From UBA3263 sp964528425 (GTDB lineage Bacteria > Bacteroidota > Bacteroidia > Bacteroidales > Muribaculaceae): a stretch of 64,000 nucleotides of DNA. The notes beneath the pieces were generated by a model. The model saw nothing but the letters and a program-made list of their open reading frames with translations, did no database searches and had not been told where the DNA came from. The stretch covers positions 1 through 64,000 of the forward strand of contig CAZGTD010000003.1 of the NCBI GenBank assembly GCA_964528425.1, given 5' to 3'. The first letter of the stretch is position 1, and each line of letters opens with the position of its first letter. Shown one piece after another: positions 42,565 through 50,902 of the stretch. The translations under genes were made by a program, and so were the position numbers.

Positions 42565-44217
42565 TTAGGAGCGGTAGAGATAGCGCTTTATAGAACGCTT
42601 TGGTGTTTTTTCAAACTCAGTTGTCTGCAGGCGATATGAGGCGAGCTTGCTGTAGGCCGGCAGTTCGGCGTTTACGCGGTCAATATTGGCCTGCATCATT
42701 GCCTCGACTTCTGAAGGTTTCTTTCCTTCAGTTGCATCCGGGTCGGGATAGATGAGGGCGACAAGTTTGCCTGCGCTATCAATCACCAGTGATTCTCCAA
42801 CCATTGGCTGATGATTGAGCTTATTTTCGATTTCTTCGGGATAGATGTTCTGACCCGAGGGGCCGAGAATCATACTTTTGTCGCGACCCTTTATTGTTAT
42901 GAAACCGTCGTTATCAACGAGAACAATATCGCCGGTGTTCATCCAGCCTTCGCTGTCGAAAACCTCGCGGGTAGCGGCATCGTTATGGAAATAGCCTTTC
43001 ATAACGTTTTGGCCTCGAACCTTCAGAACTCCGGGAACGTGGGACGGATCGGGCGATTCAACTTTCATTTCCATCCGGTCCACGAGGCGACCGCAAGTGC
43101 CGGGCTTACGTTCATTCCAGGGAGAATAGGCCAATAGCGGGCCACACTCGGTCATGCCGTAGCCAACAGTAACGGGGAAGTCAATCCTGCGCAGGAAGCT
43201 TTCAACCTCCTTACTCAAGGCCGCGCCGCCAATAATAACTTCAAGCACTTTACCTCCGAAAACATCAACGATTTTGGCTCTAACTTTTTTGTAGATATAT
43301 TTGTTGACAAACGGGATATTTAAAAGCACACGCATCAGAGGCTTGCGAAGCTCGGGGAACACGCGGGTCCTGACAATTTTTTCGAGAATCAGAGGCACCG
43401 TCACAATAAGTTTGGGACGGACTTCGGCAAAGACTCCGAGCAGGATTTTCGGGGCCGGAGTGCGCGTAAGAAAAGTTTCATGGCAACCCTTCACGAATGG
43501 GTGGAGCATCTCGACAGTGAAGCCAAACATGTGGGCCAACGGAAGCATGCAAACCATCGAATCGCCGGGAACCAGAAAAGTCAGTCCGTCAATACAGAAC
43601 TGAATATTGGACCACAAAGCGCCATAGCTGAGCACAACACCTTTCGGATGGCCGGTTGAACCGGAAGTATAGTTTATAAGGGCCGGAGCATCGGCTTTTT
43701 CCTGCGGATAGCTCACATTATCGGCAGAAAATCCTCCGGGATATTTAGCATCGAAGAGTTCGGAAACTTTCTCAACGGCTGCCGTTAATTTTTCATTTCG
43801 TGAAAAAACGAGCGAATAGTCATGTTCAAGTATCGTACCGTCGAGAGCATCCATCGCGTCGGAATCGAGAGCGGGCCATATACCGGTATCGGCTATCAGC
43901 AGGCGTGCTTCGGAGTGGTTGACCAAATCCTGCACGCTTTCTGGACGGAAGTCGCGCAGTATAGGCACACACACCGCTCCGTATGTTAAAGAAGCAAGCG
44001 CCGCGATTGCCCATCGCGAACCGTTGCGGGCGCAAAAAGCTATTCTGTCGCCACGTTTAAGGCCCATTTCTTCAAAAATGATATGAAACCTCGCAATTTG
44101 CCCGGCAACCTGACTGAAAGTAAAAGTTTCGCCGCGATAATCGCTAAAGGCAGGATTATTCCAGTTAGAGCGCAAGGCTTGCGCGATGTAAGGAACAAGT
44201 TCTTTTTGAAATTGCAT
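42565..44217 (-). CDS. Long-chain acyl-CoA synthetase-like AMP-binding enzyme
   Basis: Adenylate-forming enzyme of 550 residues. Core motif A3 reads LINYTSGSTGHPKGVVLSYG (about 179-198), A5 GYGMTECGP, A7 EGWMNTGDIV and A10 near the C-terminal KTPKRSIKRYL. The family activates fatty acids to acyl-AMP and then acyl-CoA or acyl-ACP. This subtype, with its long linker and IKRYLY end, is frequent in Bacteroidetes. It is monocistronic: a terminator lies downstream and a 144-base gap with a divergent promoter upstream. Which fatty acid it takes is not visible. Confidence 0.92.
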   Translation of the reverse strand: MQFQKELVPYIAQALRSNWNNPAFSDYRGETFTFSQVAGQIARFHIIFEEMGLKRGDRIAFCARNGSRWAIAALASLTYGAVCVPILRDFRPESVQDLVNHSEARLLIADTGIWPALDSDAMDALDGTILEHDYSLVFSRNEKLTAAVEKVSELFDAKYPGGFSADNVSYPQEKADAPALINYTSGSTGHPKGVVLSYGALWSNIQFCIDGLTFLVPGDSMVCMLPLAHMFGFTVEMLHPFVKGCHETFLTRTPAPKILLGVFAEVRPKLIVTVPLILEKIVRTRVFPELRKPLMRVLLNIPFVNKYIYKKVRAKIVDVFGGKVLEVIIGGAALSKEVESFLRRIDFPVTVGYGMTECGPLLAYSPWNERKPGTCGRLVDRMEMKVESPDPSHVPGVLKVRGQNVMKGYFHNDAATREVFDSEGWMNTGDIVLVDNDGFITIKGRDKSMILGPSGQNIYPEEIENKLNHQPMVGESLVIDSAGKLVALIYPDPDATEGKKPSEVEAMMQANIDRVNAELPAYSKLASYRLQTTEFEKTPKRSIKRYLYRS

Positions 44218-44339
44218 AGCAGTAGATGAATTATTGTTTTAGAATTAAAACGCCACCGAAGGCCGAAAAGTTCAGCGGCCGAATCAAACACTAATTTAAA
44301 TTTTTGGTCCGACGATGTTAAAGACCCGAAAAAATTTCG

Positions 44340-44347
44340 TAACTTTG
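44340..44347 (+). promoter_or_regulatory. rsmI -7 box (TAACTTTG)
   Basis: TAACTTTG lies 14 bases before the first rsmI ATG. No clear TTTG appears at the -33 position, so the promoter may be weak or factor-dependent. Confidence 0.6.
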
Positions 44348-44361
44348 TGACCTGATTAGAA

Positions 44362-45102
44362 ATGAGCATGGAGAATAATTCATCAGGTAAACTATTTATA
44401 GTTCCGACTCCGGTGGGCAACCTGGCCGACATGACTCCCCGCGCAATTGAGGTTTTGCAGGCGGCAGACCTGATATTGGCCGAGGACACACGAACCAGCG
44501 CCCCGCTTCTAAAAAAATTTGACATCCATACGCCGATGGCAGCTCACCATAAATTTAACGAGCATGCAACGGTTAACGAACTGGGGCGACGAATAGCCGC
44601 CGGCGAAAAAATCGCTTTGATTTCCGATGCCGGCACTCCCGGCATTTCCGACCCCGGCTTTATGCTGTCGCGCGTATGTCGCGAAATGGGTCTTAGTGTT
44701 GAAACTCTTCCGGGTCCCACAGCCCTGATTCCTGCGCTTGTAAATAGCGGACTGCCCATCGACCGCTTCTGTTTTGAAGGATTTGTGCCTCCCAAAAAAG
44801 GAAGAGCGACCCGATTGTCAGAACTGGCCGTTGAGCCTCGCACCTTTGCCATCTACGAAAGCCCGCTCCGACTGGCGAAAACTCTTGCAGAACTTGCCGC
44901 AGTCTGCGGCGAAGACCGACCGGCTTCAGTTAGCCGGGAAATTTCCAAGCTCCACGAAACCACACGCCGAGGCTCGCTGGGCGAGCTGGCGCATTTTTTC
45001 GCCGAGAACCAACCGAAGGGTGAAATTGTTATAGTCGTGGCCGGGAAGCCGGCTCCCGAACGCTCAGAACATAAAAATAAATACAAAATTCAAGATAACT
45101 GA
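44362..45102 (+). CDS. rsmI: 16S rRNA (cytidine-1402-2'-O)-methyltransferase RsmI
   Basis: SAM-dependent enzyme of 246 residues. The signatures are VPTPVGNLADMTPRAIEVL (about 10-28), AEDTRTS (about 36-42), ISDAGTPGISDPG (about 83-95) and GPTALIPALVNSG. It methylates the ribose of C1402 in 16S rRNA, improving decoding accuracy. Translation may start at the first ATG (44362) or two codons later (44368); both give a full domain. It opens a plus-strand series that continues with a gap of two bases into the next gene. Confidence 0.95.
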   Translation: MSMENNSSGKLFIVPTPVGNLADMTPRAIEVLQAADLILAEDTRTSAPLLKKFDIHTPMAAHHKFNEHATVNELGRRIAAGEKIALISDAGTPGISDPGFMLSRVCREMGLSVETLPGPTALIPALVNSGLPIDRFCFEGFVPPKKGRATRLSELAVEPRTFAIYESPLRLAKTLAELAAVCGEDRPASVSREISKLHETTRRGSLGELAHFFAENQPKGEIVIVVAGKPAPERSEHKNKYKIQDN

Positions 45103-45104
45103 CA

Positions 45105-45974
45105 ATGAAAAAGATTTTAGCTGCCTGCGTTTCACTGGCGGGCATTGTGGCCGCAACATCTTGTGGAAACACAAAACTTTCAGAAGAACAAGACAAGAAT
45201 TACCGCCTGAACGATTCCCTTCAGGTTGCTCTTGCGAATGCCGACAGCATGTTTTCTGTTCTCTACGACGTAACCACCGGCCTTGAACAGATTTCGCAAC
45301 TCGAGCATCTGGTGCAAGCCCAGGTTAACGCCGAAAATCCTTCGGCCCGCCAAGACATCGAAGCTCAGATGGTTGCTATTCAAAAGGGTCTTATTGAGCG
45401 TCGCAAACGCATTGAGCAGCTCGAAGTTCAGCTGGGCAGCAAAGCCGGCGAAAATTCGAAGCTGCGCAAACAGCTCGATGCCCTGCGCTCGCAGATTGAT
45501 GGCCAGGCAGCCAGCGTGGCCGAACTTACCGAAAAACTCAATGCCGCCAACTTCCGCATTGAAGTTCTGGTTGATTCAGTCAGCGGCCTGAAAGCCGACA
45601 TCGACACTATATCAGCAGAAAAGGCTAAAGCCGAAGCAGCTACCGTAAAGGCGATAAATGATCTCAACGCCGTTTACTACGTTATCGGCACTAACAAGGA
45701 ACTCAAACAGCACGAATTTATCAGCGGAGGCGGCTTCCTCAGAAAAACAAAAGTTCTTGAAGGTGATTTTGACCGCAACTACATGACCCGCGCCGACCGC
45801 CGGAACCTTACTACGATTCCCACCGATGCCCCCGATGCAAAAATTCTGACTTCGCAACCCAAAGAAAGCTATCGCTTCGAGCGCGCATCCAACGGCAACA
45901 TGAACCTCGTAATTACCGATGCCGCCCGCTTCTGGGCAACATCTAACCTGCTGGTTATCGAAGTTAAAAACTAA
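45105..45974 (+). CDS. Coiled-coil lipoprotein of unknown function
   Basis: Lipoprotein of 289 residues: signal with lipobox ATSCGN (Cys at about 20), then a long coiled coil at about 35-195 (repeated Leu/Gln/Glu heptads such as LEVQLGSKAGENSKLRKQLDAL), and a globular C-terminal domain (HEFISGGGFLRKTKVLEGDF). It should sit on the inner face of the outer membrane or the outer face of the inner membrane, with the coiled coil as a spacer. I do not recognise a named family, though proteins of this shape are common beside rsmI in Bacteroidales. It follows rsmI by two bases. Confidence 0.83.
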   Translation: MKKILAACVSLAGIVAATSCGNTKLSEEQDKNYRLNDSLQVALANADSMFSVLYDVTTGLEQISQLEHLVQAQVNAENPSARQDIEAQMVAIQKGLIERRKRIEQLEVQLGSKAGENSKLRKQLDALRSQIDGQAASVAELTEKLNAANFRIEVLVDSVSGLKADIDTISAEKAKAEAATVKAINDLNAVYYVIGTNKELKQHEFISGGGFLRKTKVLEGDFDRNYMTRADRRNLTTIPTDAPDAKILTSQPKESYRFERASNGNMNLVITDAARFWATSNLLVIEVKN

Positions 45975-46007
45975 TCTGACTAATTCATTACACATTCATT
46001 TACAACT

Positions 46008-46685
46008 ATGAAGAAACTTTTAATCATGATTGCGGCGCTTGGCATCAGCTTGAGCGCATGCGCAACTACTTCGCAGACACAAACCACCGATAACCCCCTC
46101 AGCGGCCTCGGCTCGATTCTGGGAGGCGGCAATAAAAGCGGCGGCTCCGGTTCCGATCTTGGCAACATTCTGGGTGGAGTGGTCAACGGACTGCTCGGCA
46201 CCGATAAAATCAGCCCCGACCGTCTGGTTGGCACCTGGAACTATACCGGCGCTGCCGTTTGCTTCAAAACCGAAGATCTGCTGAAAAAGGCCGGTGGTTC
46301 GGCAATGGCCGCAACAATTGAAGGGAAGCTCGAACCATACTACAACAAGTTTGGCCTCAACAAAATGGTTCTCGTCGTTAACCAGGATCAGAGCTTTACC
46401 ATGACCTCGGGCCGTATCAAACTGAGCGGCACGGTAACTATCGATGGCGAAGACGTTTACTTCAACTTCAAAGCCCTCGGTAAGGTTTCGCTCGGCAAGA
46501 TTAAAACCTATATCAACATGGGTGCCACCGGCAAGAGCATGTCGCTGATGTTTGATATTTCCAAGTTGATGACCGTGCTCAAAGCCGTTGGTGGCGCCAC
46601 CAACATTCAGGCCCTGAACACCGTCAACAGCCTGCTTGGCAACTACGACGGTCTGGCCGCCGGCTTTAAACTCGCAAAACAGTAA
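46008..46685 (+). CDS. DUF4923-family lipoprotein
   Basis: Lipoprotein of 225 residues with lipobox SLSACATT (Cys at about 18). A Gly/Ser-rich stretch (SGLGSILGGGNKSGG) precedes a domain beginning LVGTWNYTGAAVCFKTEDLL (about 75) that contains lipocalin-like strands and GNYDGLAAGFKL at the end. This matches DUF4923, a Bacteroidales family of unknown function. Expression is probably with the coiled-coil lipoprotein 33 bases upstream and trkH 12 bases downstream. Confidence 0.85.
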   Translation: MKKLLIMIAALGISLSACATTSQTQTTDNPLSGLGSILGGGNKSGGSGSDLGNILGGVVNGLLGTDKISPDRLVGTWNYTGAAVCFKTEDLLKKAGGSAMAATIEGKLEPYYNKFGLNKMVLVVNQDQSFTMTSGRIKLSGTVTIDGEDVYFNFKALGKVSLGKIKTYINMGATGKSMSLMFDISKLMTVLKAVGGATNIQALNTVNSLLGNYDGLAAGFKLAKQ

Positions 46686-46697
46686 ACAGCCGGCCGT

Positions 46698-48491
46698 TTG
46701 ACGAAACGATTAAGAAACAATACGTTGAAAGGAGCTTACGCAAGGTTCACCGGCCATTGGGCCGACACCTTGCGTGTGCTATCTGTAGTGTTCAATATCC
46801 TGACAGTGTTAGCCTCGCTGCTATCGCTGGTGGCTATTGCACTCTATGGCGGCTACGATGCTTCGGTCGTTTCGTTTGAAACCGTTCGCCCCTGGCTTTA
46901 CATCTGCAGGGGCGTTTTTGCTGCCAACATACTTTATAACCTGATATTCCGCTTCAAAGTAACGTTTGCCGACATGCGGCCACTGCGCTGGGTGGTTGAC
47001 ATTGCGGTTCTGATAACTTTTCTTCCGCTGAATCTTCGACCTGCGGTTTTTGTTGTGATAATCGGCATTTATGCCGCAATATATCTGAGTTCGGCGCTGA
47101 TGCGCCTGCTCGGCCGCCACACCAACCCGTCGCTGATTCTTTCTGCCTCGTTCCTGGTATTTATAACAATCGGCAGCGCACTGTTACTGCTGCCCAAGTC
47201 AACGGTCAACGGCATTTCGGTTATTGACAGCATCTTCGTGAGCACATCCGCGGTTTGCATCTGTGGTCTCACTCCCGTAGATGTTTCAACAACGTTTACC
47301 CCGCTCGGGCTCTGCATTCTTGCTGCAATGATGCAGATAGGAGCCCTGGGAGTTATGACTTTCACAAGTTTTTTCGCACTATTTTTCAGCGGTCGCCCAT
47401 CGGTTTATTCACAACTGATCGTCCGCGACATGTTCTATTCTAAAACCATAAACTCGCTTGTTCCAACTCTGTTCTATACCCTGCTGTTTACTCTTGCAGT
47501 CGAAGCTGTAGGAGCGGTTGCAATTTATTTCAGCGTTGTCGACACTATTCCGGGATATACTACTTCCGACTATCTCATATTCTCCGCATTCCATTCTCTA
47601 TCGGCGTTTTGCAATGCCGGATTTTCCACAATCGGTGACGGTCTTGCAAATCCGGTGCTTCTCAAAGGCAATCAGCTTATATATCTGATAATAAGCGCCT
47701 TGGTAATAGCAGGCGGAATCGGGTTCCCGATTCTTGTAAACACAAAAGATGCAATCGTAGCCAGGGCCCGACAGGTTTGGGCATGGTTGCGCCGGCGCCA
47801 TTTCACTCGTCGCCCCCATCTGTATAGCCTGAATTCCAGGGTGGTGTTAACAACAACATCCCTGTTGTTCATAATAACAGCTATTCTTTTCTATCTCTTT
47901 GAAAATCATGGTGTTCTTGAGGGGATGTCGCCCTACCAGAAAATCGTTCAAAGTATTTTCAACTCAACTACCCCGCGCTCATCGGGTTTCATTTCGGTGA
48001 ACCCCGCCGCTTTTGCAGCCCCGACCATGATATTGGTAATGGTTATGATGTGGATCGGTGGAGGCTCGCAGTCAACAGCCGGCGGCATCAAGGTCAATAC
48101 CTTTGCGGCCGCATTGCTCCACCTTAAGGCAGTTATAATCGGGCGTCAGTCCGTAAGGGCCTTCAACCGCCGGATTTCGGTTGATTCGCTTAGCCGCGCG
48201 CAGGCAATAATCGCCCTGTCGATTATCAGCTTTGCGGTGCTATCGATTGCCATGCTGCTGCTTGAACCTACGCTGCCTGCACGCGCCGTTCTTTTTGAAT
48301 CGTTGAGCGCACTGATGACCGTAGGCTCCTCGCTCGGCATAACCGATGCGCTGTCAACCGCCGGCAAGTCAGTGCTCTGCCTGGCAATGTTTGTTGGGCG
48401 CGTTGGTTTGCTGTCGCTATTGATGGGAATGATAGGCGAACGCATTCATCCGTCAATCGAACTTCCCGAAGATAATCTTATAATCAACTGA
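46698..48491 (+). CDS. trkH: Potassium uptake protein TrkH
   Basis: Membrane protein of 597 residues with the four pore-loop repeats of TrkH/KtrB channels. Visible segments include TSAVCICGLTPVD, FHSLSAFCNAGFSTIGDG, NSTTPRSSGFISVN and MTVGSSLGITDALSTAGK, where glycine residues form the selectivity filter. The start is a TTG at 46698 with no in-frame ATG until residue 97, which would cut off helices; a TTG seven codons later is an alternative. It forms a potassium channel gated by TrkA, whose gene follows six bases after the stop. Confidence 0.9.
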   Translation: MTKRLRNNTLKGAYARFTGHWADTLRVLSVVFNILTVLASLLSLVAIALYGGYDASVVSFETVRPWLYICRGVFAANILYNLIFRFKVTFADMRPLRWVVDIAVLITFLPLNLRPAVFVVIIGIYAAIYLSSALMRLLGRHTNPSLILSASFLVFITIGSALLLLPKSTVNGISVIDSIFVSTSAVCICGLTPVDVSTTFTPLGLCILAAMMQIGALGVMTFTSFFALFFSGRPSVYSQLIVRDMFYSKTINSLVPTLFYTLLFTLAVEAVGAVAIYFSVVDTIPGYTTSDYLIFSAFHSLSAFCNAGFSTIGDGLANPVLLKGNQLIYLIISALVIAGGIGFPILVNTKDAIVARARQVWAWLRRRHFTRRPHLYSLNSRVVLTTTSLLFIITAILFYLFENHGVLEGMSPYQKIVQSIFNSTTPRSSGFISVNPAAFAAPTMILVMVMMWIGGGSQSTAGGIKVNTFAAALLHLKAVIIGRQSVRAFNRRISVDSLSRAQAIIALSIISFAVLSIAMLLLEPTLPARAVLFESLSALMTVGSSLGITDALSTAGKSVLCLAMFVGRVGLLSLLMGMIGERIHPSIELPEDNLIIN

Positions 48492-48497
48492 TAAATT

Positions 48498-49196
48498 ATG
48501 CGATACCTAATAATCGGTCTTGGCATTTACGGTTCCAACCTCGCTCACGACCTAACCGATATGGGCCACGAAGTTATCGGCGCCGACCGCTCGGCAGTTT
48601 TGGTCGATTCGATAAAAGATACGATTTCCACGGCCTACGTTATAGATTCGACCGACGAAACGGCGCTGGCCGCACTGCCACTGAGCGTTGTTGATCTTGT
48701 TATTGTTGCTATCGGCGAAAATTTCGGTGCCAACATCAAAACCGTAGCGCTGCTTAAGAAATTGGGTGCCAAGCATATATATGCCCGGGCGGCCGATCCG
48801 ATTCACCGCTCGATTCTCGAAGGACTCAATGTTGACCGAATCATAACGCCCGAACAGCGTGCGGCGCGCGACCTGGCTCTGGAAATGGCTCTGGGCCATG
48901 AAGCGGAAGTAATGAAGGTTGATTCCGAAAGCTATGTAATTTGCCTGCGCCTGCAAAAAGTTTTTTGGGGATTACCCTACCCGACCCTGAACCTAAAGAA
49001 AGAATTCGGGCTCACACTCATTGGCGCGAGCCGCCCGCAACATTCCCACAACATTATCGGCATTGCGGCCGACACACTGCGTCCGCTCAACATTTCCGAC
49101 CCGGAGCTAACGGTTGAAGAAGGTGATGTTGCGGTTGTTTACGGTAGCCAAAAAGCTTATACAAAACTGATTAAACATATTGAAAATGCAAACTGA
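48498..49196 (+). CDS. trkA: Potassium uptake regulatory subunit TrkA/KtrA
   Basis: Cytoplasmic protein of 232 residues with a Rossmann RCK-N domain: IIGLGIYGSNLAHDLTDMGHEVIGAD is the NAD(H)/ATP-binding motif, with acidic Asp at the end of beta 2. An RCK-C domain follows at about 140-225. With one RCK pair it resembles KtrA more than the double-length TrkA of Enterobacteria. It gates TrkH. The final codons overlap the acetyltransferase start by 11 bases. Confidence 0.92.
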   Translation: MRYLIIGLGIYGSNLAHDLTDMGHEVIGADRSAVLVDSIKDTISTAYVIDSTDETALAALPLSVVDLVIVAIGENFGANIKTVALLKKLGAKHIYARAADPIHRSILEGLNVDRIITPEQRAARDLALEMALGHEAEVMKVDSESYVICLRLQKVFWGLPYPTLNLKKEFGLTLIGASRPQHSHNIIGIAADTLRPLNISDPELTVEEGDVAVVYGSQKAYTKLIKHIENAN

Positions 49197-49758
49197 ATTT
49201 GAAAAAGAGTGGCAAAAAATGCTATCTAGTGAAATCTACGACGCCGCTCACCAGGAATTTCACTCGCGCCTGATCCGCACGCGACGCTTGATTCGCGAAT
49301 TTAACGACCTCGACCCCGAAGATCTTGAGAGTCAGCGGGAGGTTATTCGCCGGATATTAGGCAAAACCGGTGAGCGTTTTCACTTCAACCAGCCTTTTCG
49401 CTGCGACTACGGTTGCAATATCTCCATAGGCGAAGACTTCTTTGCCAACTTCAACCTTACGATTCTCGACGAAGCGCCGGTAACTATGGGCCACCATTGC
49501 TTCATAGGTCCAAACGTAAGCATCTATACTGCCTGCCATCCGCTTGAGGAAGAGAAACGCAACACCGGCGCCGAGTGGGCCGAACCGGTAACCATTGGCA
49601 ACAGCGTTTGGATTGGTGGCGGAGCAACCATTCTGCCGGGCGTCACTATCGGCAATAACTGCATTATAGGCGCCGGAGCGGTTGTTACGAAAGATGTTCC
49701 CGACAATACTGCAGTCGCCGGCAATCCGGCTCGCCCCATACGCTCAAACCTGAAGTAA
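49186..49758 (+). CDS. Sugar O-acetyltransferase (maltose/galactoside acetyltransferase family)
   Basis: Left-handed beta-helix enzyme of 190 residues. Hexapeptide repeats (VTIGNSVWIGGGATILPGV and IGNNCIIGAGAVVTKDV) fill the C-terminal half, and the catalytic His lies in the TACHPLEEEKRN segment. The N-terminal LacA/Maa domain (ARRLIREFNDLDPEDLES-like) is present. It transfers acetyl from acetyl-CoA to a sugar hydroxyl. I use ATG 49186 rather than a TTG six bases earlier. The next gene is a membrane acyltransferase, so both may modify the same glycan. Confidence 0.93.
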   Translation: MQTEFEKEWQKMLSSEIYDAAHQEFHSRLIRTRRLIREFNDLDPEDLESQREVIRRILGKTGERFHFNQPFRCDYGCNISIGEDFFANFNLTILDEAPVTMGHHCFIGPNVSIYTACHPLEEEKRNTGAEWAEPVTIGNSVWIGGGATILPGVTIGNNCIIGAGAVVTKDVPDNTAVAGNPARPIRSNLK

Positions 49759-49786
49759 TCACTCCTTTCGCGATCCAATCATTTAT

Positions 49787-50902
49787 ATGTCGTCACATCT
49801 GTCTAATGTCAGGTACGGATATTTCGATGCCTTGCGCGGCCTAACGATGATTTTGGTCGTGTTTTCCCATATTTTCTATTTTTCGATTCACCTGACCCCG
49901 ACAATAAATCTTTTTTTCTGCACCTTCAGGATGCCTCTGTTTTTCTTTGTCAGCGGTTTCTTTGCTTACAAAACGTGCGACGTATGGAACCGCAAGAAAC
50001 TAACCGACATCCTTACGCGCAAGGTTCAGGTACAGATTGTCGGGGCGTCAATTTGCTGTTTGCTCTACTCGGTTTTCATCAACAGTTCTCTGCCGAGCGT
50101 AAAATCAATCATCTATGCGTCGAATGAATACTGGTTCACCTATATTTTATTCAGGCTATTTGTAATATATGTAACCATCGTTTTAATTGCCAAACGTTGG
50201 GGCGGAAGGCGAACTTTTTGGATAATCACGGGCGTATTTTCATTGCTCTGCATAGTCTTTCATCATGTCTATCCGTCGCTGCAGCTGCCACGTTTTGTTA
50301 ATGGAATAATCAAACTCATAGTACCCCGAACATTTTACTATTACCCATATTTTGCCTTAGGAATGCTGGCCAGAGATCAACTCGGCTACTTTGAAAAGAT
50401 TCTTTCCAACAACTACGTCAAAGTTTTTCCCGCTCTTTTTGTAATAGGTGTCTGGGGGGCGATAATGCTCGGCTACCTGCCTAAATTAACCACCGGTATT
50501 TCCTATGGCTACAAGTCAGCATGGGCCTATCCTCTCGGAATCTGCACTCTGTTGCTACTTATTCAGTTCTTTTTTGCCAACAGATTTAAACTCGACAGAG
50601 ACACCCGATTTAACCGTTCGTTGAAATTCATAGGCCGCCGCACGTTAGATATTTATTTCTTCCACTACTTCTTCCTGCCCAACCTTAAATTCTTAAAACC
50701 ATATTTAGTAGGCGCTAATGCATTGTCGGCACAACTGATAATCGGCCTCGGCGCATCAATGATAGTTGTTGGTTTTTCGCTGTTTGTCGGTCGGTTGGTC
50801 AGAATGAGTCCCATACTCGCCAAGTGGCTTTTAGGCGTTAGGATACAAAACAGAGAACCAGGCGACTCCAGCTCAGCTCCAACTTTAAGCCAAGGCCTCT
50901 AA
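49787..50902 (+). CDS. Acyltransferase-3 family membrane protein
   Basis: Integral membrane protein of 371 residues with about ten helices. The family opening FDALRGLTMILVVFSHIFYF (about 13-32) contains the Arg and the His of the acyltransferase-3 active site, followed by RMPLFFFVSGFFAYK. Such proteins O-acylate extracellular glycans such as O-antigen, capsule or peptidoglycan. It ends the rsmI-to-acyltransferase series and its last 18 bases overlap the convergent TagF-like gene, which fits with a glycan-related region. Confidence 0.9.
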   Translation: MSSHLSNVRYGYFDALRGLTMILVVFSHIFYFSIHLTPTINLFFCTFRMPLFFFVSGFFAYKTCDVWNRKKLTDILTRKVQVQIVGASICCLLYSVFINSSLPSVKSIIYASNEYWFTYILFRLFVIYVTIVLIAKRWGGRRTFWIITGVFSLLCIVFHHVYPSLQLPRFVNGIIKLIVPRTFYYYPYFALGMLARDQLGYFEKILSNNYVKVFPALFVIGVWGAIMLGYLPKLTTGISYGYKSAWAYPLGICTLLLLIQFFFANRFKLDRDTRFNRSLKFIGRRTLDIYFFHYFFLPNLKFLKPYLVGANALSAQLIIGLGASMIVVGFSLFVGRLVRMSPILAKWLLGVRIQNREPGDSSSAPTLSQGL